In this document: in pieces, positions 18,059 to 26,791 of the stretch
How positions within the stretch are numbered: the first letter of the stretch is position 1
Layout: the number at the start of each line of letters is the position of its first letter
Assembly (NCBI RefSeq): GCF_030348505.1
Contig: NZ_JAUCFJ010000002.1
Location: forward strand, 2,360,001 to 2,424,000
Length of the DNA stretch: 64,000 nucleotides
Direction of reading: 5' to 3'
Source: Lysinibacillus sp. G4S2
GTDB lineage: Bacteria > Bacillota > Bacilli > Bacillales_A > Planococcaceae
Notes under the pieces: generated by a model
What the model was told of the DNA's origin: nothing
The model's database searches: none
What the model saw: only the letters and a program-made list of their open reading frames with translations
Translations under genes and position numbers: made by a program

Positions 18059-18425
18059 GGCTTATCACCAAAAGTTGTGGATGACATTTGTTAAGACATA
18101 TACCTTGTATATTAGTTACCGGTTGGGCGACTCCTTAGGACTATCGGATGCCCTCAGGAAGCTCTGCTCTGCACGAAAGCAAAGCGTCAGCAACAAATGT
18201 TTTCTGTAGCGAAAGCAAAGCGTCAGCAACAAATGTTTTCTGTAGCGAAAGCAAAGCGTCAGCAACAAATGTTTTCTGTAGCGAAAGCAAAGCGTCAGCA
18301 ACAAATGTTTTCTGTAGCGAAAGCAAAGCGTCAGCAACAAATGTTTTATCTGTGCGAAAGCGAAGCGTCAGCGACAAAGCGCTCAGTCGGAACGGAAATC
18401 AACCACACATTATGAGTGATGAGCC
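18059..18425. mobile_element. MITE-like element, GGCTC family, long copy
   Basis: Ends GGCTTATCACCAAAAG and, inverted, GGCTCATCACTCATAA. The flanks AGATTAGG and AGTTTAGG match 7 of 8, a likely decayed 8-bp target duplication. Internally it carries the family modules (GTTGTGGATGACATTT, GGCGACTCCTTAGG, GGAACGGAAATCAACCACAC) plus a 36-bp tandem expansion. No transposase. Confidence 0.75.
18174..18390 (+). repeat. 36-bp tandem repeat inside MITE
   Basis: Four perfect 36-bp copies at 18174, 18210, 18246 and 18282, then two degenerate ones. Each starts CGAAAGCAAAGCGTCAGCAA. It is an internal amplification of the GCGAAAGCGAAGCGTCAGC module that occurs once or twice in other copies of the element (for example near 55740). 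Confidence 0.9.
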
Positions 18426-18472
18426 AGTTTAGGCACATTTAAGTTGTATTTGGAAAATAAGGAGAATTTGAA

Positions 18473-20155
18473 ATGAACTTTAAGTCAATTAGTAAAAGAA
18501 TCGTTTTTTCCTTCAGTATTGTAGTAGCAGTTGTGATTTTATACATAGGTTACAATTTTTATGCAGTCAAGCAAAGTAATAAAGCAACAGAACAAATTAT
18601 TGATGAAGAATTGCAATTACTAATTACTGATTATGAGGAAGCTCAAACGATAGGGCTAAGAATTGCCGCAATTAGAGGATATATACTTTCTGGTGATGAC
18701 AAGTATAAGGAAATTTTCGAAGATAATGTAAAGCATGCTCAAGAAAATGAAAAAATACGTTTAGCATTGACAGATTCGGAAGATTTCAATAAATATGCAA
18801 AAATGGCTAAGGAATGGACCCGCTATGTTAGAGAAGAAGTATTTGATGTTTATGATCAAGGCCAGGTTGAATTAGCGAAGGAAAATTTAGCTAGTATGAG
18901 TGAAAAGGCTACGGAAATACGTGAAGGCTTTGAGGGGTTAGCCGAGGAACGGAAGCAATCGATAAATGCGTTGGGCGCAGACATTATTAAAGCAGGAGAG
19001 ACTAAGCAGCTTACAGGTACGATCGTCGGTGCTGTGATTGTTATCGTTGCAATGATCATTGCATTGTTTAGTGCTCGAGTAATTTCAAGACCAATCATCA
19101 CAGTGACAAATCGTATGCAACAAATTACTGAAGGTGATCTAAGTGAGCCTCCACTTATTGTGAAATCAGAAGATGAAGTAGGGCAACTTATGGAAGCGAC
19201 TAATACGATGTCGGATATTTTGAATCGTTTATTAAAGCAAATTCAAACAGTATCAAATGATGTAGCTGCACATAGTGAAGAGCTCATGCAATCATCGACA
19301 GAGGTGAAGACTGGTACGGAACAAATTGTCGATACAGTAGCTGAAATTGCTAATGGCACAGAAATGCAGGCAAGTAACGCATCAGATGTAGCTACAACAA
19401 TGGCTGAATTCACCTTAAAGATGACAGATGTCAATAACAGCAGTAAGGATGTTCATCAGTATTCTCAAAACGTCATGGCTTTAACGAAAGAGGGCCAAGG
19501 ATTAATGGACGCATCCACTGAGCAAATGACATCCATTCATCACATTGTGAAGGATGCTGTTTATAAAGTGGACGAACTGAGTAAACAAACACAGGAAATC
19601 TCAAAAATCGTGGCTGTTATACAGGATATTGCTGCGCAAACGAATTTACTAGCGCTCAATGCTGCTATAGAAGCGGCGCGCGCAGGGGAGCATGGGAAAG
19701 GTTTTGCGGTCGTTGCAGATGAAGTTCGTAAACTCGCTGAACAAGTAGCTGTCTCTGTTGACGATATCACGGGCATTGTTCAAAGAATTCAGCAAGATTC
19801 TAACATGGTGACATCTTCACTGGAAACTGGCTTTGGCGAGGTTGAAAAAGGTACAACCCAAATCGCTTCGACAAATGAAACTTTCAGCCAGATTGCAGAG
19901 GCTGTGTACTCGATGTCAACGAATATTGACAGCATGTCGATAAAGCTAGAAGACGTAGTACAAAATACTATTAATATTCATAAATCAGTGGATGAAATTG
20001 CCGCTATATCAGAACAATCAGCAGCAGGAATTCAAGAAACCTCTGCAACAATCGAACAAGCAGCAAGCTCTATGGATGAAATCAACAATAGTTCAGTAAA
20101 TTTAGCGGACATGGCGGAGAATTTAAACGACCTCACTAGAAAGTTTAAATTATAA
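18473..20155 (+). CDS. Methyl-accepting chemotaxis protein
   Basis: A 560-residue transducer. TM1 (about 9-28) and TM2 (about 183-202) enclose a helical sensor domain of four-helix-bundle type, followed by HAMP ([20 protein letters not shown]) and the cytoplasmic signalling domain with the conserved hairpin tip [20 protein letters not shown] and [19 protein letters not shown]. It should sit in the membrane and control CheA/CheW; the ligand is unknown. A GGAG site precedes the ATG. It is monocistronic between repeat elements. Confidence 0.95.
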   Translation: MNFKSISKRIVFSFSIVVAVVILYIGYNFYAVKQSNKATEQIIDEELQLLITDYEEAQTIGLRIAAIRGYILSGDDKYKEIFEDNVKHAQENEKIRLALTDSEDFNKYAKMAKEWTRYVREEVFDVYDQGQVELAKENLASMSEKATEIREGFEGLAEERKQSINALGADIIKAGETKQLTGTIVGAVIVIVAMIIALFSARVISRPIITVTNRMQQITEGDLSEPPLIVKSEDEVGQLMEATNTMSDILNRLLKQIQTVSNDVAAHSEELMQSSTEVKTGTEQIVDTVAEIANGTEMQASNASDVATTMAEFTLKMTDVNNSSKDVHQYSQNVMALTKEGQGLMDASTEQMTSIHHIVKDAVYKVDELSKQTQEISKIVAVIQDIAAQTNLLALNAAIEAARAGEHGKGFAVVADEVRKLAEQVAVSVDDITGIVQRIQQDSNMVTSSLETGFGEVEKGTTQIASTNETFSQIAEAVYSMSTNIDSMSIKLEDVVQNTINIHKSVDEIAAISEQSAAGIQETSATIEQAASSMDEINNSSVNLADMAENLNDLTRKFKL

Positions 20156-20224
20156 CTCAGCACAACTCTAAAATTGTTTAGATTTTCTTTATGATGAAAT
20201 GAAAAAAATGATAAGAATAAACAT

Positions 20225-20272
20225 GAAACCAGCAATTGACGACAATGAATCGGGTAATTGCTGGTTTTGTTT
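20225..20272 (+). terminator. Intrinsic terminator
   Basis: AAACCAGCAATT pairs with AATTGCTGGTTT, then TGTTTTG. Directly after the chemotaxis receptor. Confidence 0.8.
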
Positions 20273-20342
20273 TGTTTGAAAAGATGTGATGTGGCTTAAA
20301 AGAGAGGATGCATTTAGAAGATAATCAGGTGTAAAATAATAG

Positions 20343-20733
20343 TAGGTGTGTTGATTAACCATTTTTATCCACCTTAATTAAATTAGAAGGAACTGATTTC
20401 CGCTACGGGCTACAAGCTCTTCATCATAACATGTGGTTGATTTCTTTGATAGAAAGAGCTTGGTTTCGATAAATGCCCAAATAGTTTCGATAAAATGAGG
20501 TTTTGTTTCGATAAATGCCCAAATAGTTTCGATAAAATGAGGTTTTGTTTCGATAAAAGCTCAAATAGTTTCGATAAAGAGCGATTTTGTTTCGATAAAT
20601 CTTCAAAGTATCCCTATAAAACGAACGAAAGTAGCTTTAGCGATTCTGTTTTGGGACTCGACACTAAATAGTAATAAGAAAAACCCTTTCATCGATCAAT
20701 AATAAACCTATTTTTTCCTAATCAACACGCCTA
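20343..20733. mobile_element. Composite repeat element with 9-bp target duplication, copy 1
   Basis: Terminal inverted repeats AGGTGTGTTGATTA and TAATCAACACGCCT. Direct repeat AAATAATAG flanks both sides (20334-20342 and 20734-20742). The interior carries a piece of a GGCTC-family end (CATAACATGTGGTTGATTT) and a 21-bp GATAAA array. No coding capacity. It sits directly upstream of the CRISPR leader. A second copy lies at 33633-34057. Confidence 0.8.
20447..20640 (+). repeat. 21-bp CGATAAA array inside composite element
   Basis: About eight units of 20-21 bp beginning CGATAAA, alternating between two tails: TGCCCAAATAGTTT and ATGAGGTTTTGTTT. Includes a two-unit (42-bp) duplication. The unit pattern is shared with 33820-33960 and 39509-39640. 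Confidence 0.85.
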
Positions 20734-20742
20734 AAATAATAG

Positions 20743-20943
20743 TTTTATTTTAGGTTTATACTACAATGTTTTGTTATAATTAGGTGAGGTGCGAATAGCA
20801 AGCTGACATAATTTTTAGATGGATCCGAGAATTCATTTAAAAATGAGTGTTTAATTTTTAATGTTTTATTTCAAAAAGACTATATGTATTAATTGTTTTG
20901 TTAATAAGTTGATTTATTTATTAATATTATGTTGAAATTTGTA
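20743..20943 (+). promoter_or_regulatory. CRISPR leader of array 1
   Basis: A 200-bp A+T-rich stretch just upstream of the first repeat. It contains a good -10 (TTATAAT, near 20776) and the segment GGTGCGAATAGCAAGCTGAC that resembles conserved I-C leader blocks. Its position and the degenerate last repeat at the far end fit a leader on the left. Confidence 0.65.
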
Positions 20944-21313
20944 GTCTCTTCTCGTATGGGGGGAGTGGATTGAAATACGCCATCCATGCGTCAACCCTCC
21001 CAACTAAACGTCTCTTCTCGTATGGGGAGAGTGGATTGAAATGCTTAAATTTAATTTTTCAGGTGGTCTTAGTCCTGTCTCTTCTCGTATGGGGAGAGTG
21101 GATTGAAATGTTACAAGAGTGGGTATCGGAATTTTTCATAAGGGTCTCTTCTCGTATGGGGAGAGTGGATTGAAATTGCATCACGACCAGTTACAACGGT
21201 TCTTAATGATGTCTCTTCTTGTATGGGGAGAGTGGATTGAAATTTTAGTTTGAAAATCAGAAAAATATAGATGGTATCCCGTCTCTTCTCGCATGAAGAG
21301 ACTAGATTGAAAA
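20944..21313 (+). CRISPR. CRISPR array 1, type I-C, 6 repeats and 5 spacers
   Basis: Repeats of 33 bp at 20944, 21010, 21077, 21144, 21211 and 21281; spacers of 33, 34, 34, 34 and 37 bp. The repeat starts GTCTCTTCTCGTATGGGG and ends GAGTGGATTGAAAT, the typical I-C 3' tag, so crRNAs read from the plus strand. CTCTTCTC and GGGGAGAG form the hairpin. Repeat 1 has one extra G-type change that keeps pairing by wobble; the last repeat is clearly diverged (ends CTAGATTGAAAA), marking the distal end. cas3 begins 26 bases later. Confidence 0.97.
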
Positions 21314-21339
21314 TTATTTAATTAAGAAGGTGAATATAA

Positions 21340-23778
21340 TTGTCGGTCAAAGACTTTATTGCGCATATACGAACTAGTGACGGGGCGGAGCAATTGTTAG
21401 TAGATCATTTAAAAGAGGTGCAATATATTGCTGAAGAAATTGGACAGAAAATTGGGCTTAAGCATGTAACAGGACTTGCAGGTATGTTACATGATATGGG
21501 CAAATTTAGTGAAGCGTTCCAGAAATATATTCGCGATACGGTGGCAAATCCATCTGATCCACCAAAACGTGGGAGTGTTGATCACTCAACGGCTGGTGGC
21601 AAATTTTTGATGGAGCATTTTCAACGTGAAAATCCTGTTTCCCCTTTTTTAGTAGAGTGTGTTGCTAATGCTATTTTTTCACATCATGGACAGTTACTAG
21701 ATATGGTAGATATGGATGGGCAGTCGCCTTTTGTGAATCGGCTGACATCTGAAAAGAATATTGATTTTTCACAAGTGAAACAGCGTTTTTTACGAAATAT
21801 GTATGATTTATCCTATATGAAAAATTACGTTATAAAGGCTGCAAATGAATTGGAAACGTATCTTATAAATAAACTGAAAAATGCGAAAACAACAGAGGGA
21901 GTAGCTAGTGTCATACAAAAAGAAATAAGTTTTGTCACGGTATTTATTTTTAGTGCTTTGATTGATGCAGACCGTCGCAATTCTCGAGCATTTGAGGAAC
22001 AAGAGAAAATTACAGCTTTCGATGTTCAATCACTTTGGCAAACTTTTGAAGAACACTTAAATAAAAATTTGATCGAAAAGCAGAAAAATTCTTTACCTAA
22101 CGAAGTTACACGTTTACGCAAACAAATGTCAATAGATTGTCTTGATAAAGCATCACTACCAACAGGTATTTATACACTATCTATTCCTACAGGCGGTGGA
22201 AAAACATTAGCAAGTCTTCGTTTTGCCCTGCGACATGCACAGCTCCATCAAAAGCAACGTATTATTTACATAGTCCCGTACACGACCGTTATTGAGCAAA
22301 ATGCACAAGAGGTGCGTGAAGTTTTACAGGCTGAAGATTATGTATTGGAGCATCACAGTAATGTAATTGAGGATACTGAACACAATGGAAATCTATCCTT
22401 TAAGGAATATCAAGTGGCAAGAAGGTTGAATATAGCAAAGGATGATTGGGATGTACCAATAATTTTTACGACGATGGTACAATTTTTAGAGACGTTTTAT
22501 AGTGGTAAGTCGCGTAATATGAGAAGGTTACATAACTTAGCAAACAGCATTCTTATTTTTGACGAAGTGCAATCCGTACCGATTCATTGTGTATCTTTGT
22601 TTAATGAGGCGTTGAATTTCATGAAAAATACATGTAATACAACATCTATACTATGTACAGCTACACAACCTGCTCTACAGCTTGTAAGCAATAATATTGA
22701 GATTGATGAGGAACTTGTAGAAGACTTACCAACGATTATTCAAGCATTTAAACGTACTTCCATCACACCGCTCTTAAAAAATAAGGGGTGGAACACGGAG
22801 GAACTAAGTGGTTTTGTTGAAGAATCATTAATCACACGTAACAATGTATTAGTTATTTTAAATACAAAAAAAGCAGTTCGTGACTTATACGAACAATTTA
22901 AATATGCTGATTTTGATGTTGTACATTTAAGTACTGGCATGTGTCCTATGCATCGAAAGAAAAAAATTGAAGAGATGAGACAGAAACTTCATAGAAAGGA
23001 AAAGTTTGTTTGTATTAGTACTCAATTGATTGAAGCAGGGGTGGATATAAGCTTTAAGTGTGTTATCCGCTCGTTAGCTGGATTAGACTCTATTGCTCAG
23101 GCTGCAGGACGTTGTAATCGTAATGGTGAGGTAGAAATACAAGACGTATATGTCTTTAACCATGCAGAGGAATCGCTCAGCAAGCTACCAACTATTAAAA
23201 TGGGCGGGGAATGTTCGCGTTATATAATGAAGGATTTACAGGATAATCCTGCACTATTTGGTGGTAATTTAATGTCAACCGAAGCAATGATGCATTATTT
23301 TAATCGTATTTATCGTGCGTTTGATTCAACGTTGAATTACCCATTACCAAAACTTAATACAACAATTTATGAGTTATTGTTTCGTTTAGATACAGATGAG
23401 AATAAAGCATATATTAAAGGACCTGGTAGGTATTATCCATTAGCAACCTTAGCTAGTTATAAAACAGCTTTTTCTTATTTTGAAGTGATTGACGCCAATA
23501 CACAGGGTGTACTTGTGCCTTATGGTGAGGGGAAAGATCTTATTAGTCAGCTCGTAGATTGTGAGCCAATCGATGATTATCAAGTATTTTTGAAAAAAGC
23601 GCAGCAATTTAGCGTAAACTTGTTCCAACATGATTTTGAGAAATTAAAGCAAAATAATCAGCTGATTGTTGTACAGTTTGGATCCTTTAATATGTATGCT
23701 GCAAAGGAAACGGCATACGATGATCAATTTGGAATAAGTGTTCAAGGAGAAGCACAGTTAGAGGATTGTATTATTTAA
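21340..23778 (+). CDS. cas3: Cas3 nuclease-helicase, type I-C
   Basis: An 812-residue effector nuclease recruited by Cascade to degrade target DNA. HD nuclease domain: H51-D52 (HDMGKF), H82, H115/H116, D209 region. SF2 helicase: Walker A PTGGGKT (283-289), DEVQ box 408-411, TAT 440-442, and motif VI GRCNRNG at 590-596. All catalytic motifs look intact. TTG start at 21340 with AAGAAGGTG upstream. No clear promoter separates it from array 1, so it may be read from the leader. A 362-bp gap to cas5 is longer than usual and holds the crRNA-like RNA described separately. Confidence 0.97.
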   Translation: MSVKDFIAHIRTSDGAEQLLVDHLKEVQYIAEEIGQKIGLKHVTGLAGMLHDMGKFSEAFQKYIRDTVANPSDPPKRGSVDHSTAGGKFLMEHFQRENPVSPFLVECVANAIFSHHGQLLDMVDMDGQSPFVNRLTSEKNIDFSQVKQRFLRNMYDLSYMKNYVIKAANELETYLINKLKNAKTTEGVASVIQKEISFVTVFIFSALIDADRRNSRAFEEQEKITAFDVQSLWQTFEEHLNKNLIEKQKNSLPNEVTRLRKQMSIDCLDKASLPTGIYTLSIPTGGGKTLASLRFALRHAQLHQKQRIIYIVPYTTVIEQNAQEVREVLQAEDYVLEHHSNVIEDTEHNGNLSFKEYQVARRLNIAKDDWDVPIIFTTMVQFLETFYSGKSRNMRRLHNLANSILIFDEVQSVPIHCVSLFNEALNFMKNTCNTTSILCTATQPALQLVSNNIEIDEELVEDLPTIIQAFKRTSITPLLKNKGWNTEELSGFVEESLITRNNVLVILNTKKAVRDLYEQFKYADFDVVHLSTGMCPMHRKKKIEEMRQKLHRKEKFVCISTQLIEAGVDISFKCVIRSLAGLDSIAQAAGRCNRNGEVEIQDVYVFNHAEESLSKLPTIKMGGECSRYIMKDLQDNPALFGGNLMSTEAMMHYFNRIYRAFDSTLNYPLPKLNTTIYELLFRLDTDENKAYIKGPGRYYPLATLASYKTAFSYFEVIDANTQGVLVPYGEGKDLISQLVDCEPIDDYQVFLKKAQQFSVNLFQHDFEKLKQNNQLIVVQFGSFNMYAAKETAYDDQFGISVQGEAQLEDCII

Positions 23779-23870
23779 AAATGAAAAGCAGCTCATTGCT
23801 TTTCGTGTAGTGAGCTGCATTCAAACTTAAATGATATAGTATATTTTTCAATCCACGCTATTAAGCGACA
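23778..23870 (-). ncRNA. Candidate crRNA-like regulatory RNA (CreR type)
   Basis: Read on the minus strand: an extended -10 (TG-C-TATTAT, 23877-23885) predicts a start near 23870. The RNA would open with a shortened CRISPR repeat (23869-23845): GTCGCT, loop TAAT, then AGCGTGGATTGAAA, identical in both flanks to the array-2 repeat but with a 4-bp stem. A pseudo-spacer of about 26 nt follows (23844-23819, starting ATATACTATATC). An intrinsic terminator ends it. This is the layout of CreA/CreR RNAs that load onto Cascade. A matching site with a TTC PAM lies at 23924. What is seen is the sequence; the regulatory role is inferred. Confidence 0.7.
23785..23819 (-). terminator. Terminator of the crRNA-like RNA
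   Basis: GCAGCTCACT pairs with ATTGAGCTGC-type partner (23788-23797 with 23809-23818, one wobble). On the minus strand it is followed by TTTTCATTTTT; on the plus strand the following bases are not T-rich, so it works for the minus strand even though it sits right after cas3. Confidence 0.75.
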
Positions 23871-23923
23871 TTAATAATAATAGCATAATTCTTGAGGAGT
23901 TAAAGTTTTAATTTAAATAAATG

Positions 23924-23999
23924 TTCATATATTATATTTATTTAATGTTTGTCAGGTAACTAATAATAGATTTACAAAACAGTATTATTTTGGAATAAT
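23924..23999 (+). promoter_or_regulatory. Candidate cas5 promoters and guide target site
   Basis: TTC at 23924-23926 is followed by ATATATTATAT, matching positions 1-11 of the pseudo-spacer except position 6; position 12 also differs. Two possible sigma-A promoters: TTTAAT (23907) with TATTAT (23930-23935, inside the target), and TTTACA (23971-23976) with AATAAT (23994-23999), both 17-bp spacing. Cascade bound here could block the cas5 operon. Confidence 0.55.
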
Positions 24000-24140
24000 A
24001 GGCTGTAGATAATTCTTAAATAGATTATTACTCTCTAGGAATTTTTGAGTGTGAAATTCTACTTTTTAATTTTCTCACTTTCAATAAGAAGAGAATTTCC
24101 CTCAATAATCCACAGAGAAGTTGTGCAAGGAGGTGACAAA

Positions 24141-24866
24141 ATGGCAAAAATACGAAATCAAATTGAATTTGAAGTATATGGTTCTTATGCATTATTTACA
24201 GACCCACTTATGAAGCTAGGTGGTGAAAAGATGACGACACAAATTCCTAGCTACCAAGCACTTAAAGGGATCGTGGAATCGATTTACTGGAAACCATCTA
24301 TCATTTGGTATATTGATGAAATTCGTGTAATGAATGCTATTCGAATGGAATCGAAGGGTGTACGACCGATTGATATGTCGGGGGGGAATACGCTTGCCAA
24401 TTACAGTTATTTGCGAGATGTACGTTATCAAGTAAAGGCACATTTTGAGTTTAATAAAAATCGAATGGATTTAGAGCAAGACTTCAACGAGAATAAACAT
24501 CACAATGTAGCCAAGCGTTGTGTCGAAAAGGGTGGACGTCGTGATGTCTTTTTAGGAGCAAGGGAATGTCAGGCTTATGTAGAGCCGTGTGATTTTGGTG
24601 CTGGAGAAGGTTTTTATGATAATTATGATGAGGTGCATTTTGGTACGATGGTGCATGGCTTAAATTATCCTGATGAAACAGGACGTAATATGCTTGAAAC
24701 AAGACTTTGGCAACCTAGAATGAAAAACGGTTATATTTCTTTTATTCGTCCAGATGAATGTTCGCTTGTCCGTCCAATTAAGGAAATGCATGCAAAATCG
24801 TTTATTTTAGGAGAATCAATGACAGCTGTGGAGGATGAATACGAGGAGCTGGAGGTGAAAAAATGA
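24141..24866 (+). CDS. cas5: Cas5 (Cas5d), type I-C crRNA endonuclease
   Basis: A 241-residue Cas5d. In type I-C it processes pre-crRNA (there is no Cas6) and then stays on the 5' handle. The start ATG at 24141 has AAGGAGGTGA directly ahead; a TTG at 24045 is in frame but adds a non-family extension. The N-terminus ([20 protein letters not shown]) and [20 protein letters not shown] are typical. It overlaps cas8c by 4 bp (ATGA). Confidence 0.95.
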   Translation: MAKIRNQIEFEVYGSYALFTDPLMKLGGEKMTTQIPSYQALKGIVESIYWKPSIIWYIDEIRVMNAIRMESKGVRPIDMSGGNTLANYSYLRDVRYQVKAHFEFNKNRMDLEQDFNENKHHNVAKRCVEKGGRRDVFLGARECQAYVEPCDFGAGEGFYDNYDEVHFGTMVHGLNYPDETGRNMLETRLWQPRMKNGYISFIRPDECSLVRPIKEMHAKSFILGESMTAVEDEYEELEVKK

Positions 24867-26788
24867 GTTATTTACGTGCTTTGTATAAAACCTACGAAGA
24901 AAATGAAGCGCAAGTAGGCGAAATTTTCTCGAAAGAAACAAAAGATAAAAAAGTGCTTGAATATACACTACTGCCCATTTCACATACAACTCAAACCGCA
25001 CATATTGAAATGATCATTAATCTTGAAGGTACACTGTATGACGCAAAAGTAATAGAAAAAATCAATACGATTTTACCGTTTACAGAAAGCTCTGGCAGTC
25101 GTTCAGGAAAAAATTATGTATCTCATATGTTACAAGATAAGCTGATGTATGTAGCGGGCGATTATGTTGCTTTTACGCAAGAAGAAGATAAGAAAGATGC
25201 ACATTTATATTATTTAGAACAGCTCGGAGAATGGTGTAATTCGCCCTATAGTCATCCGCACGTACAAGCAATATATGAATATGTAAAAAAAGGAACGCTC
25301 ATTCAAGATTTGGTGGAGTGCTCTATTTTACACCTTACAGATGCAGGACTATTGCGTTCAAAATGGGATACAAAGCAGGATGGGGACAAGCCACCTATTT
25401 TCCAGATGCTTGCAGGTGCACAGGAAAGCGCTTTTGTTCGTTTTAATGTTCATGTACCTGGAGATGTAATTGATCCTGTTTGGAGTAATAAGGATATTTA
25501 TAATGCCTATAGTCAATTTTATAATACAAAGCTGCAAGAAAGTGATATTTGTTATGTGACAGGTGAATATTTACCATTTACCGTGCGTCACCCTAATAAG
25601 TTACGTAATTCGGGTGATAAGGCTAAGTTAATATCAGCAAATGACGGTACTGGTTTTACATACCGTGGTCGTTTTAAGGATAGTTTTGAAGCGGCTAATA
25701 TTAGCTATGATGTTTCGCAAAAAGCGCATAATGCATTAAAATGGCTGATTGAACGGCAAGGAAAGCATGTAGATGGACGCATTTTCCTTGTATGGGGCTC
25801 AAAAAATCCTGATATGCCATATGTAGCTGATGATTTATCAAGTGATGTTTTTAAAGGCTTGAATTTCTTCTTGGAGCAACGTGATGCGATGCTTTTGCAA
25901 AAAGCGGATACAAAAAAGGTTTTAGCCGACCAGCATAGCCAAATTATTAGCGGCATCAAAAAGAATATGGATATTCAGGAACATGATGATGAAAAGGTAT
26001 ATATATTAACGCTTGATGCAGCAACACCAGGACGATTGGCAGTACTTTATTATCGGGATTTAGATATCAAAGAGTATTTTGCTAAGCTACTAATCTGGCA
26101 TGAGGATTGCAGCTGGCGTCATACAAGGAAAAAGAATGATGAATGGGTGCAGTACTTCGGATCTCCATCCTTTTATACAATTGCACATGCCGCATATGGT
26201 CCGAGACCTAGTGATAAGATTGTCAAAAGTGTCATGGAGCGAATGCTGCCTTGTATACTTGATGGACGGAAAATTCCAATTGACATTGTACGTAGTTCGA
26301 TTACACGCGCCTCTAACCCACAATTTTACAACCAAGCGTGGGAGTGGGAACAGGTACTAGGAGTTGCATGCTCACTGGCTAAAAAACATTACTATGACAA
26401 AGAAGAGGAGGTTTATACTGTGGCACTCGATACTACAAACCCAGAGCGTGATTATCTATTTGGTCGTTTACTTGCGGTTGCGGATGTATTAGAACGGAAT
26501 GCGTTAGGTAAAGAAGAGAACCGACCAACAAATGCCTTACGTTATATGAATGCATTCTCTCGACACCCAGCAAGAACATGGTCTACAATTCAGCGTAATC
26601 TACAACCTTATCAAATGAAGCTAAGAGACAAAGGGATTTATTATACAAAGCTTATTGATGAAATTGGTGCGCAAATGAATATTAACGACTTCACCGATGT
26701 ACCACTAACTGGTAAATACTTACTTGGCTACTACAGCCAGCGACAAGCACTGTACACAAAAAAAGAGAAAAATGAAGAGGAGAGTTAA
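24863..26788 (+). CDS. cas8c: Cas8c (Csd1), Cascade large subunit
   Basis: A 641-residue type I-C large subunit that recognises the PAM and holds the unwound target. Typical regions include [20 protein letters not shown] at the start and [17 protein letters not shown] in the middle. ATG overlaps cas5 by 4 bp. Inside the 3' part, a strong AGGAGG with a GTG at codon 520 allows separate translation of Cas11c. The gene is full-length and uninterrupted. Confidence 0.96.
   Translation: MSYLRALYKTYEENEAQVGEIFSKETKDKKVLEYTLLPISHTTQTAHIEMIINLEGTLYDAKVIEKINTILPFTESSGSRSGKNYVSHMLQDKLMYVAGDYVAFTQEEDKKDAHLYYLEQLGEWCNSPYSHPHVQAIYEYVKKGTLIQDLVECSILHLTDAGLLRSKWDTKQDGDKPPIFQMLAGAQESAFVRFNVHVPGDVIDPVWSNKDIYNAYSQFYNTKLQESDICYVTGEYLPFTVRHPNKLRNSGDKAKLISANDGTGFTYRGRFKDSFEAANISYDVSQKAHNALKWLIERQGKHVDGRIFLVWGSKNPDMPYVADDLSSDVFKGLNFFLEQRDAMLLQKADTKKVLADQHSQIISGIKKNMDIQEHDDEKVYILTLDAATPGRLAVLYYRDLDIKEYFAKLLIWHEDCSWRHTRKKNDEWVQYFGSPSFYTIAHAAYGPRPSDKIVKSVMERMLPCILDGRKIPIDIVRSSITRASNPQFYNQAWEWEQVLGVACSLAKKHYYDKEEEVYTVALDTTNPERDYLFGRLLAVADVLERNALGKEENRPTNALRYMNAFSRHPARTWSTIQRNLQPYQMKLRDKGIYYTKLIDEIGAQMNINDFTDVPLTGKYLLGYYSQRQALYTKKEKNEEES
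26420..26788 (+). CDS. cas11c: Cas11c small subunit from internal start within cas8c
   Basis: AGGAGG at 26406-26411, 8 bases, then GTG at 26420 in the cas8c frame. The product would be 122 residues ([20 protein letters not shown]...), the size and location known for Cas11c in other I-C systems, where an internal start in cas8c supplies the small subunit of Cascade. The site is unusually strong for an internal one. Seen: site, frame and length. Known: the family arrangement. Inferred: use in this strain. Confidence 0.8.
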   Translation: MALDTTNPERDYLFGRLLAVADVLERNALGKEENRPTNALRYMNAFSRHPARTWSTIQRNLQPYQMKLRDKGIYYTKLIDEIGAQMNINDFTDVPLTGKYLLGYYSQRQALYTKKEKNEEES

Positions 26789-26791
26789 ACG

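Noticed and set aside
18116-18432. Overlapping open frames on both strands with 12-residue repeats
   Set aside because: Produced by the 36-bp tandem repeat within a MITE, open in several frames at once.
20424-20606. 60-residue frame with YRN repeats
   Set aside because: Translation of the GATAAA 21-bp array; no start signal.
23785-23819. Hairpin after cas3 read as an ordinary cas3 terminator
   Set aside because: The plus-strand side lacks a T-run, whereas the minus side has TTTTCATTTTT, so it fits the minus-strand RNA better.
24045-24140. N-terminal extension of cas5 from a TTG
   Set aside because: The ATG at 24141 has a strong AAGGAGGTGA site and gives the normal family length.
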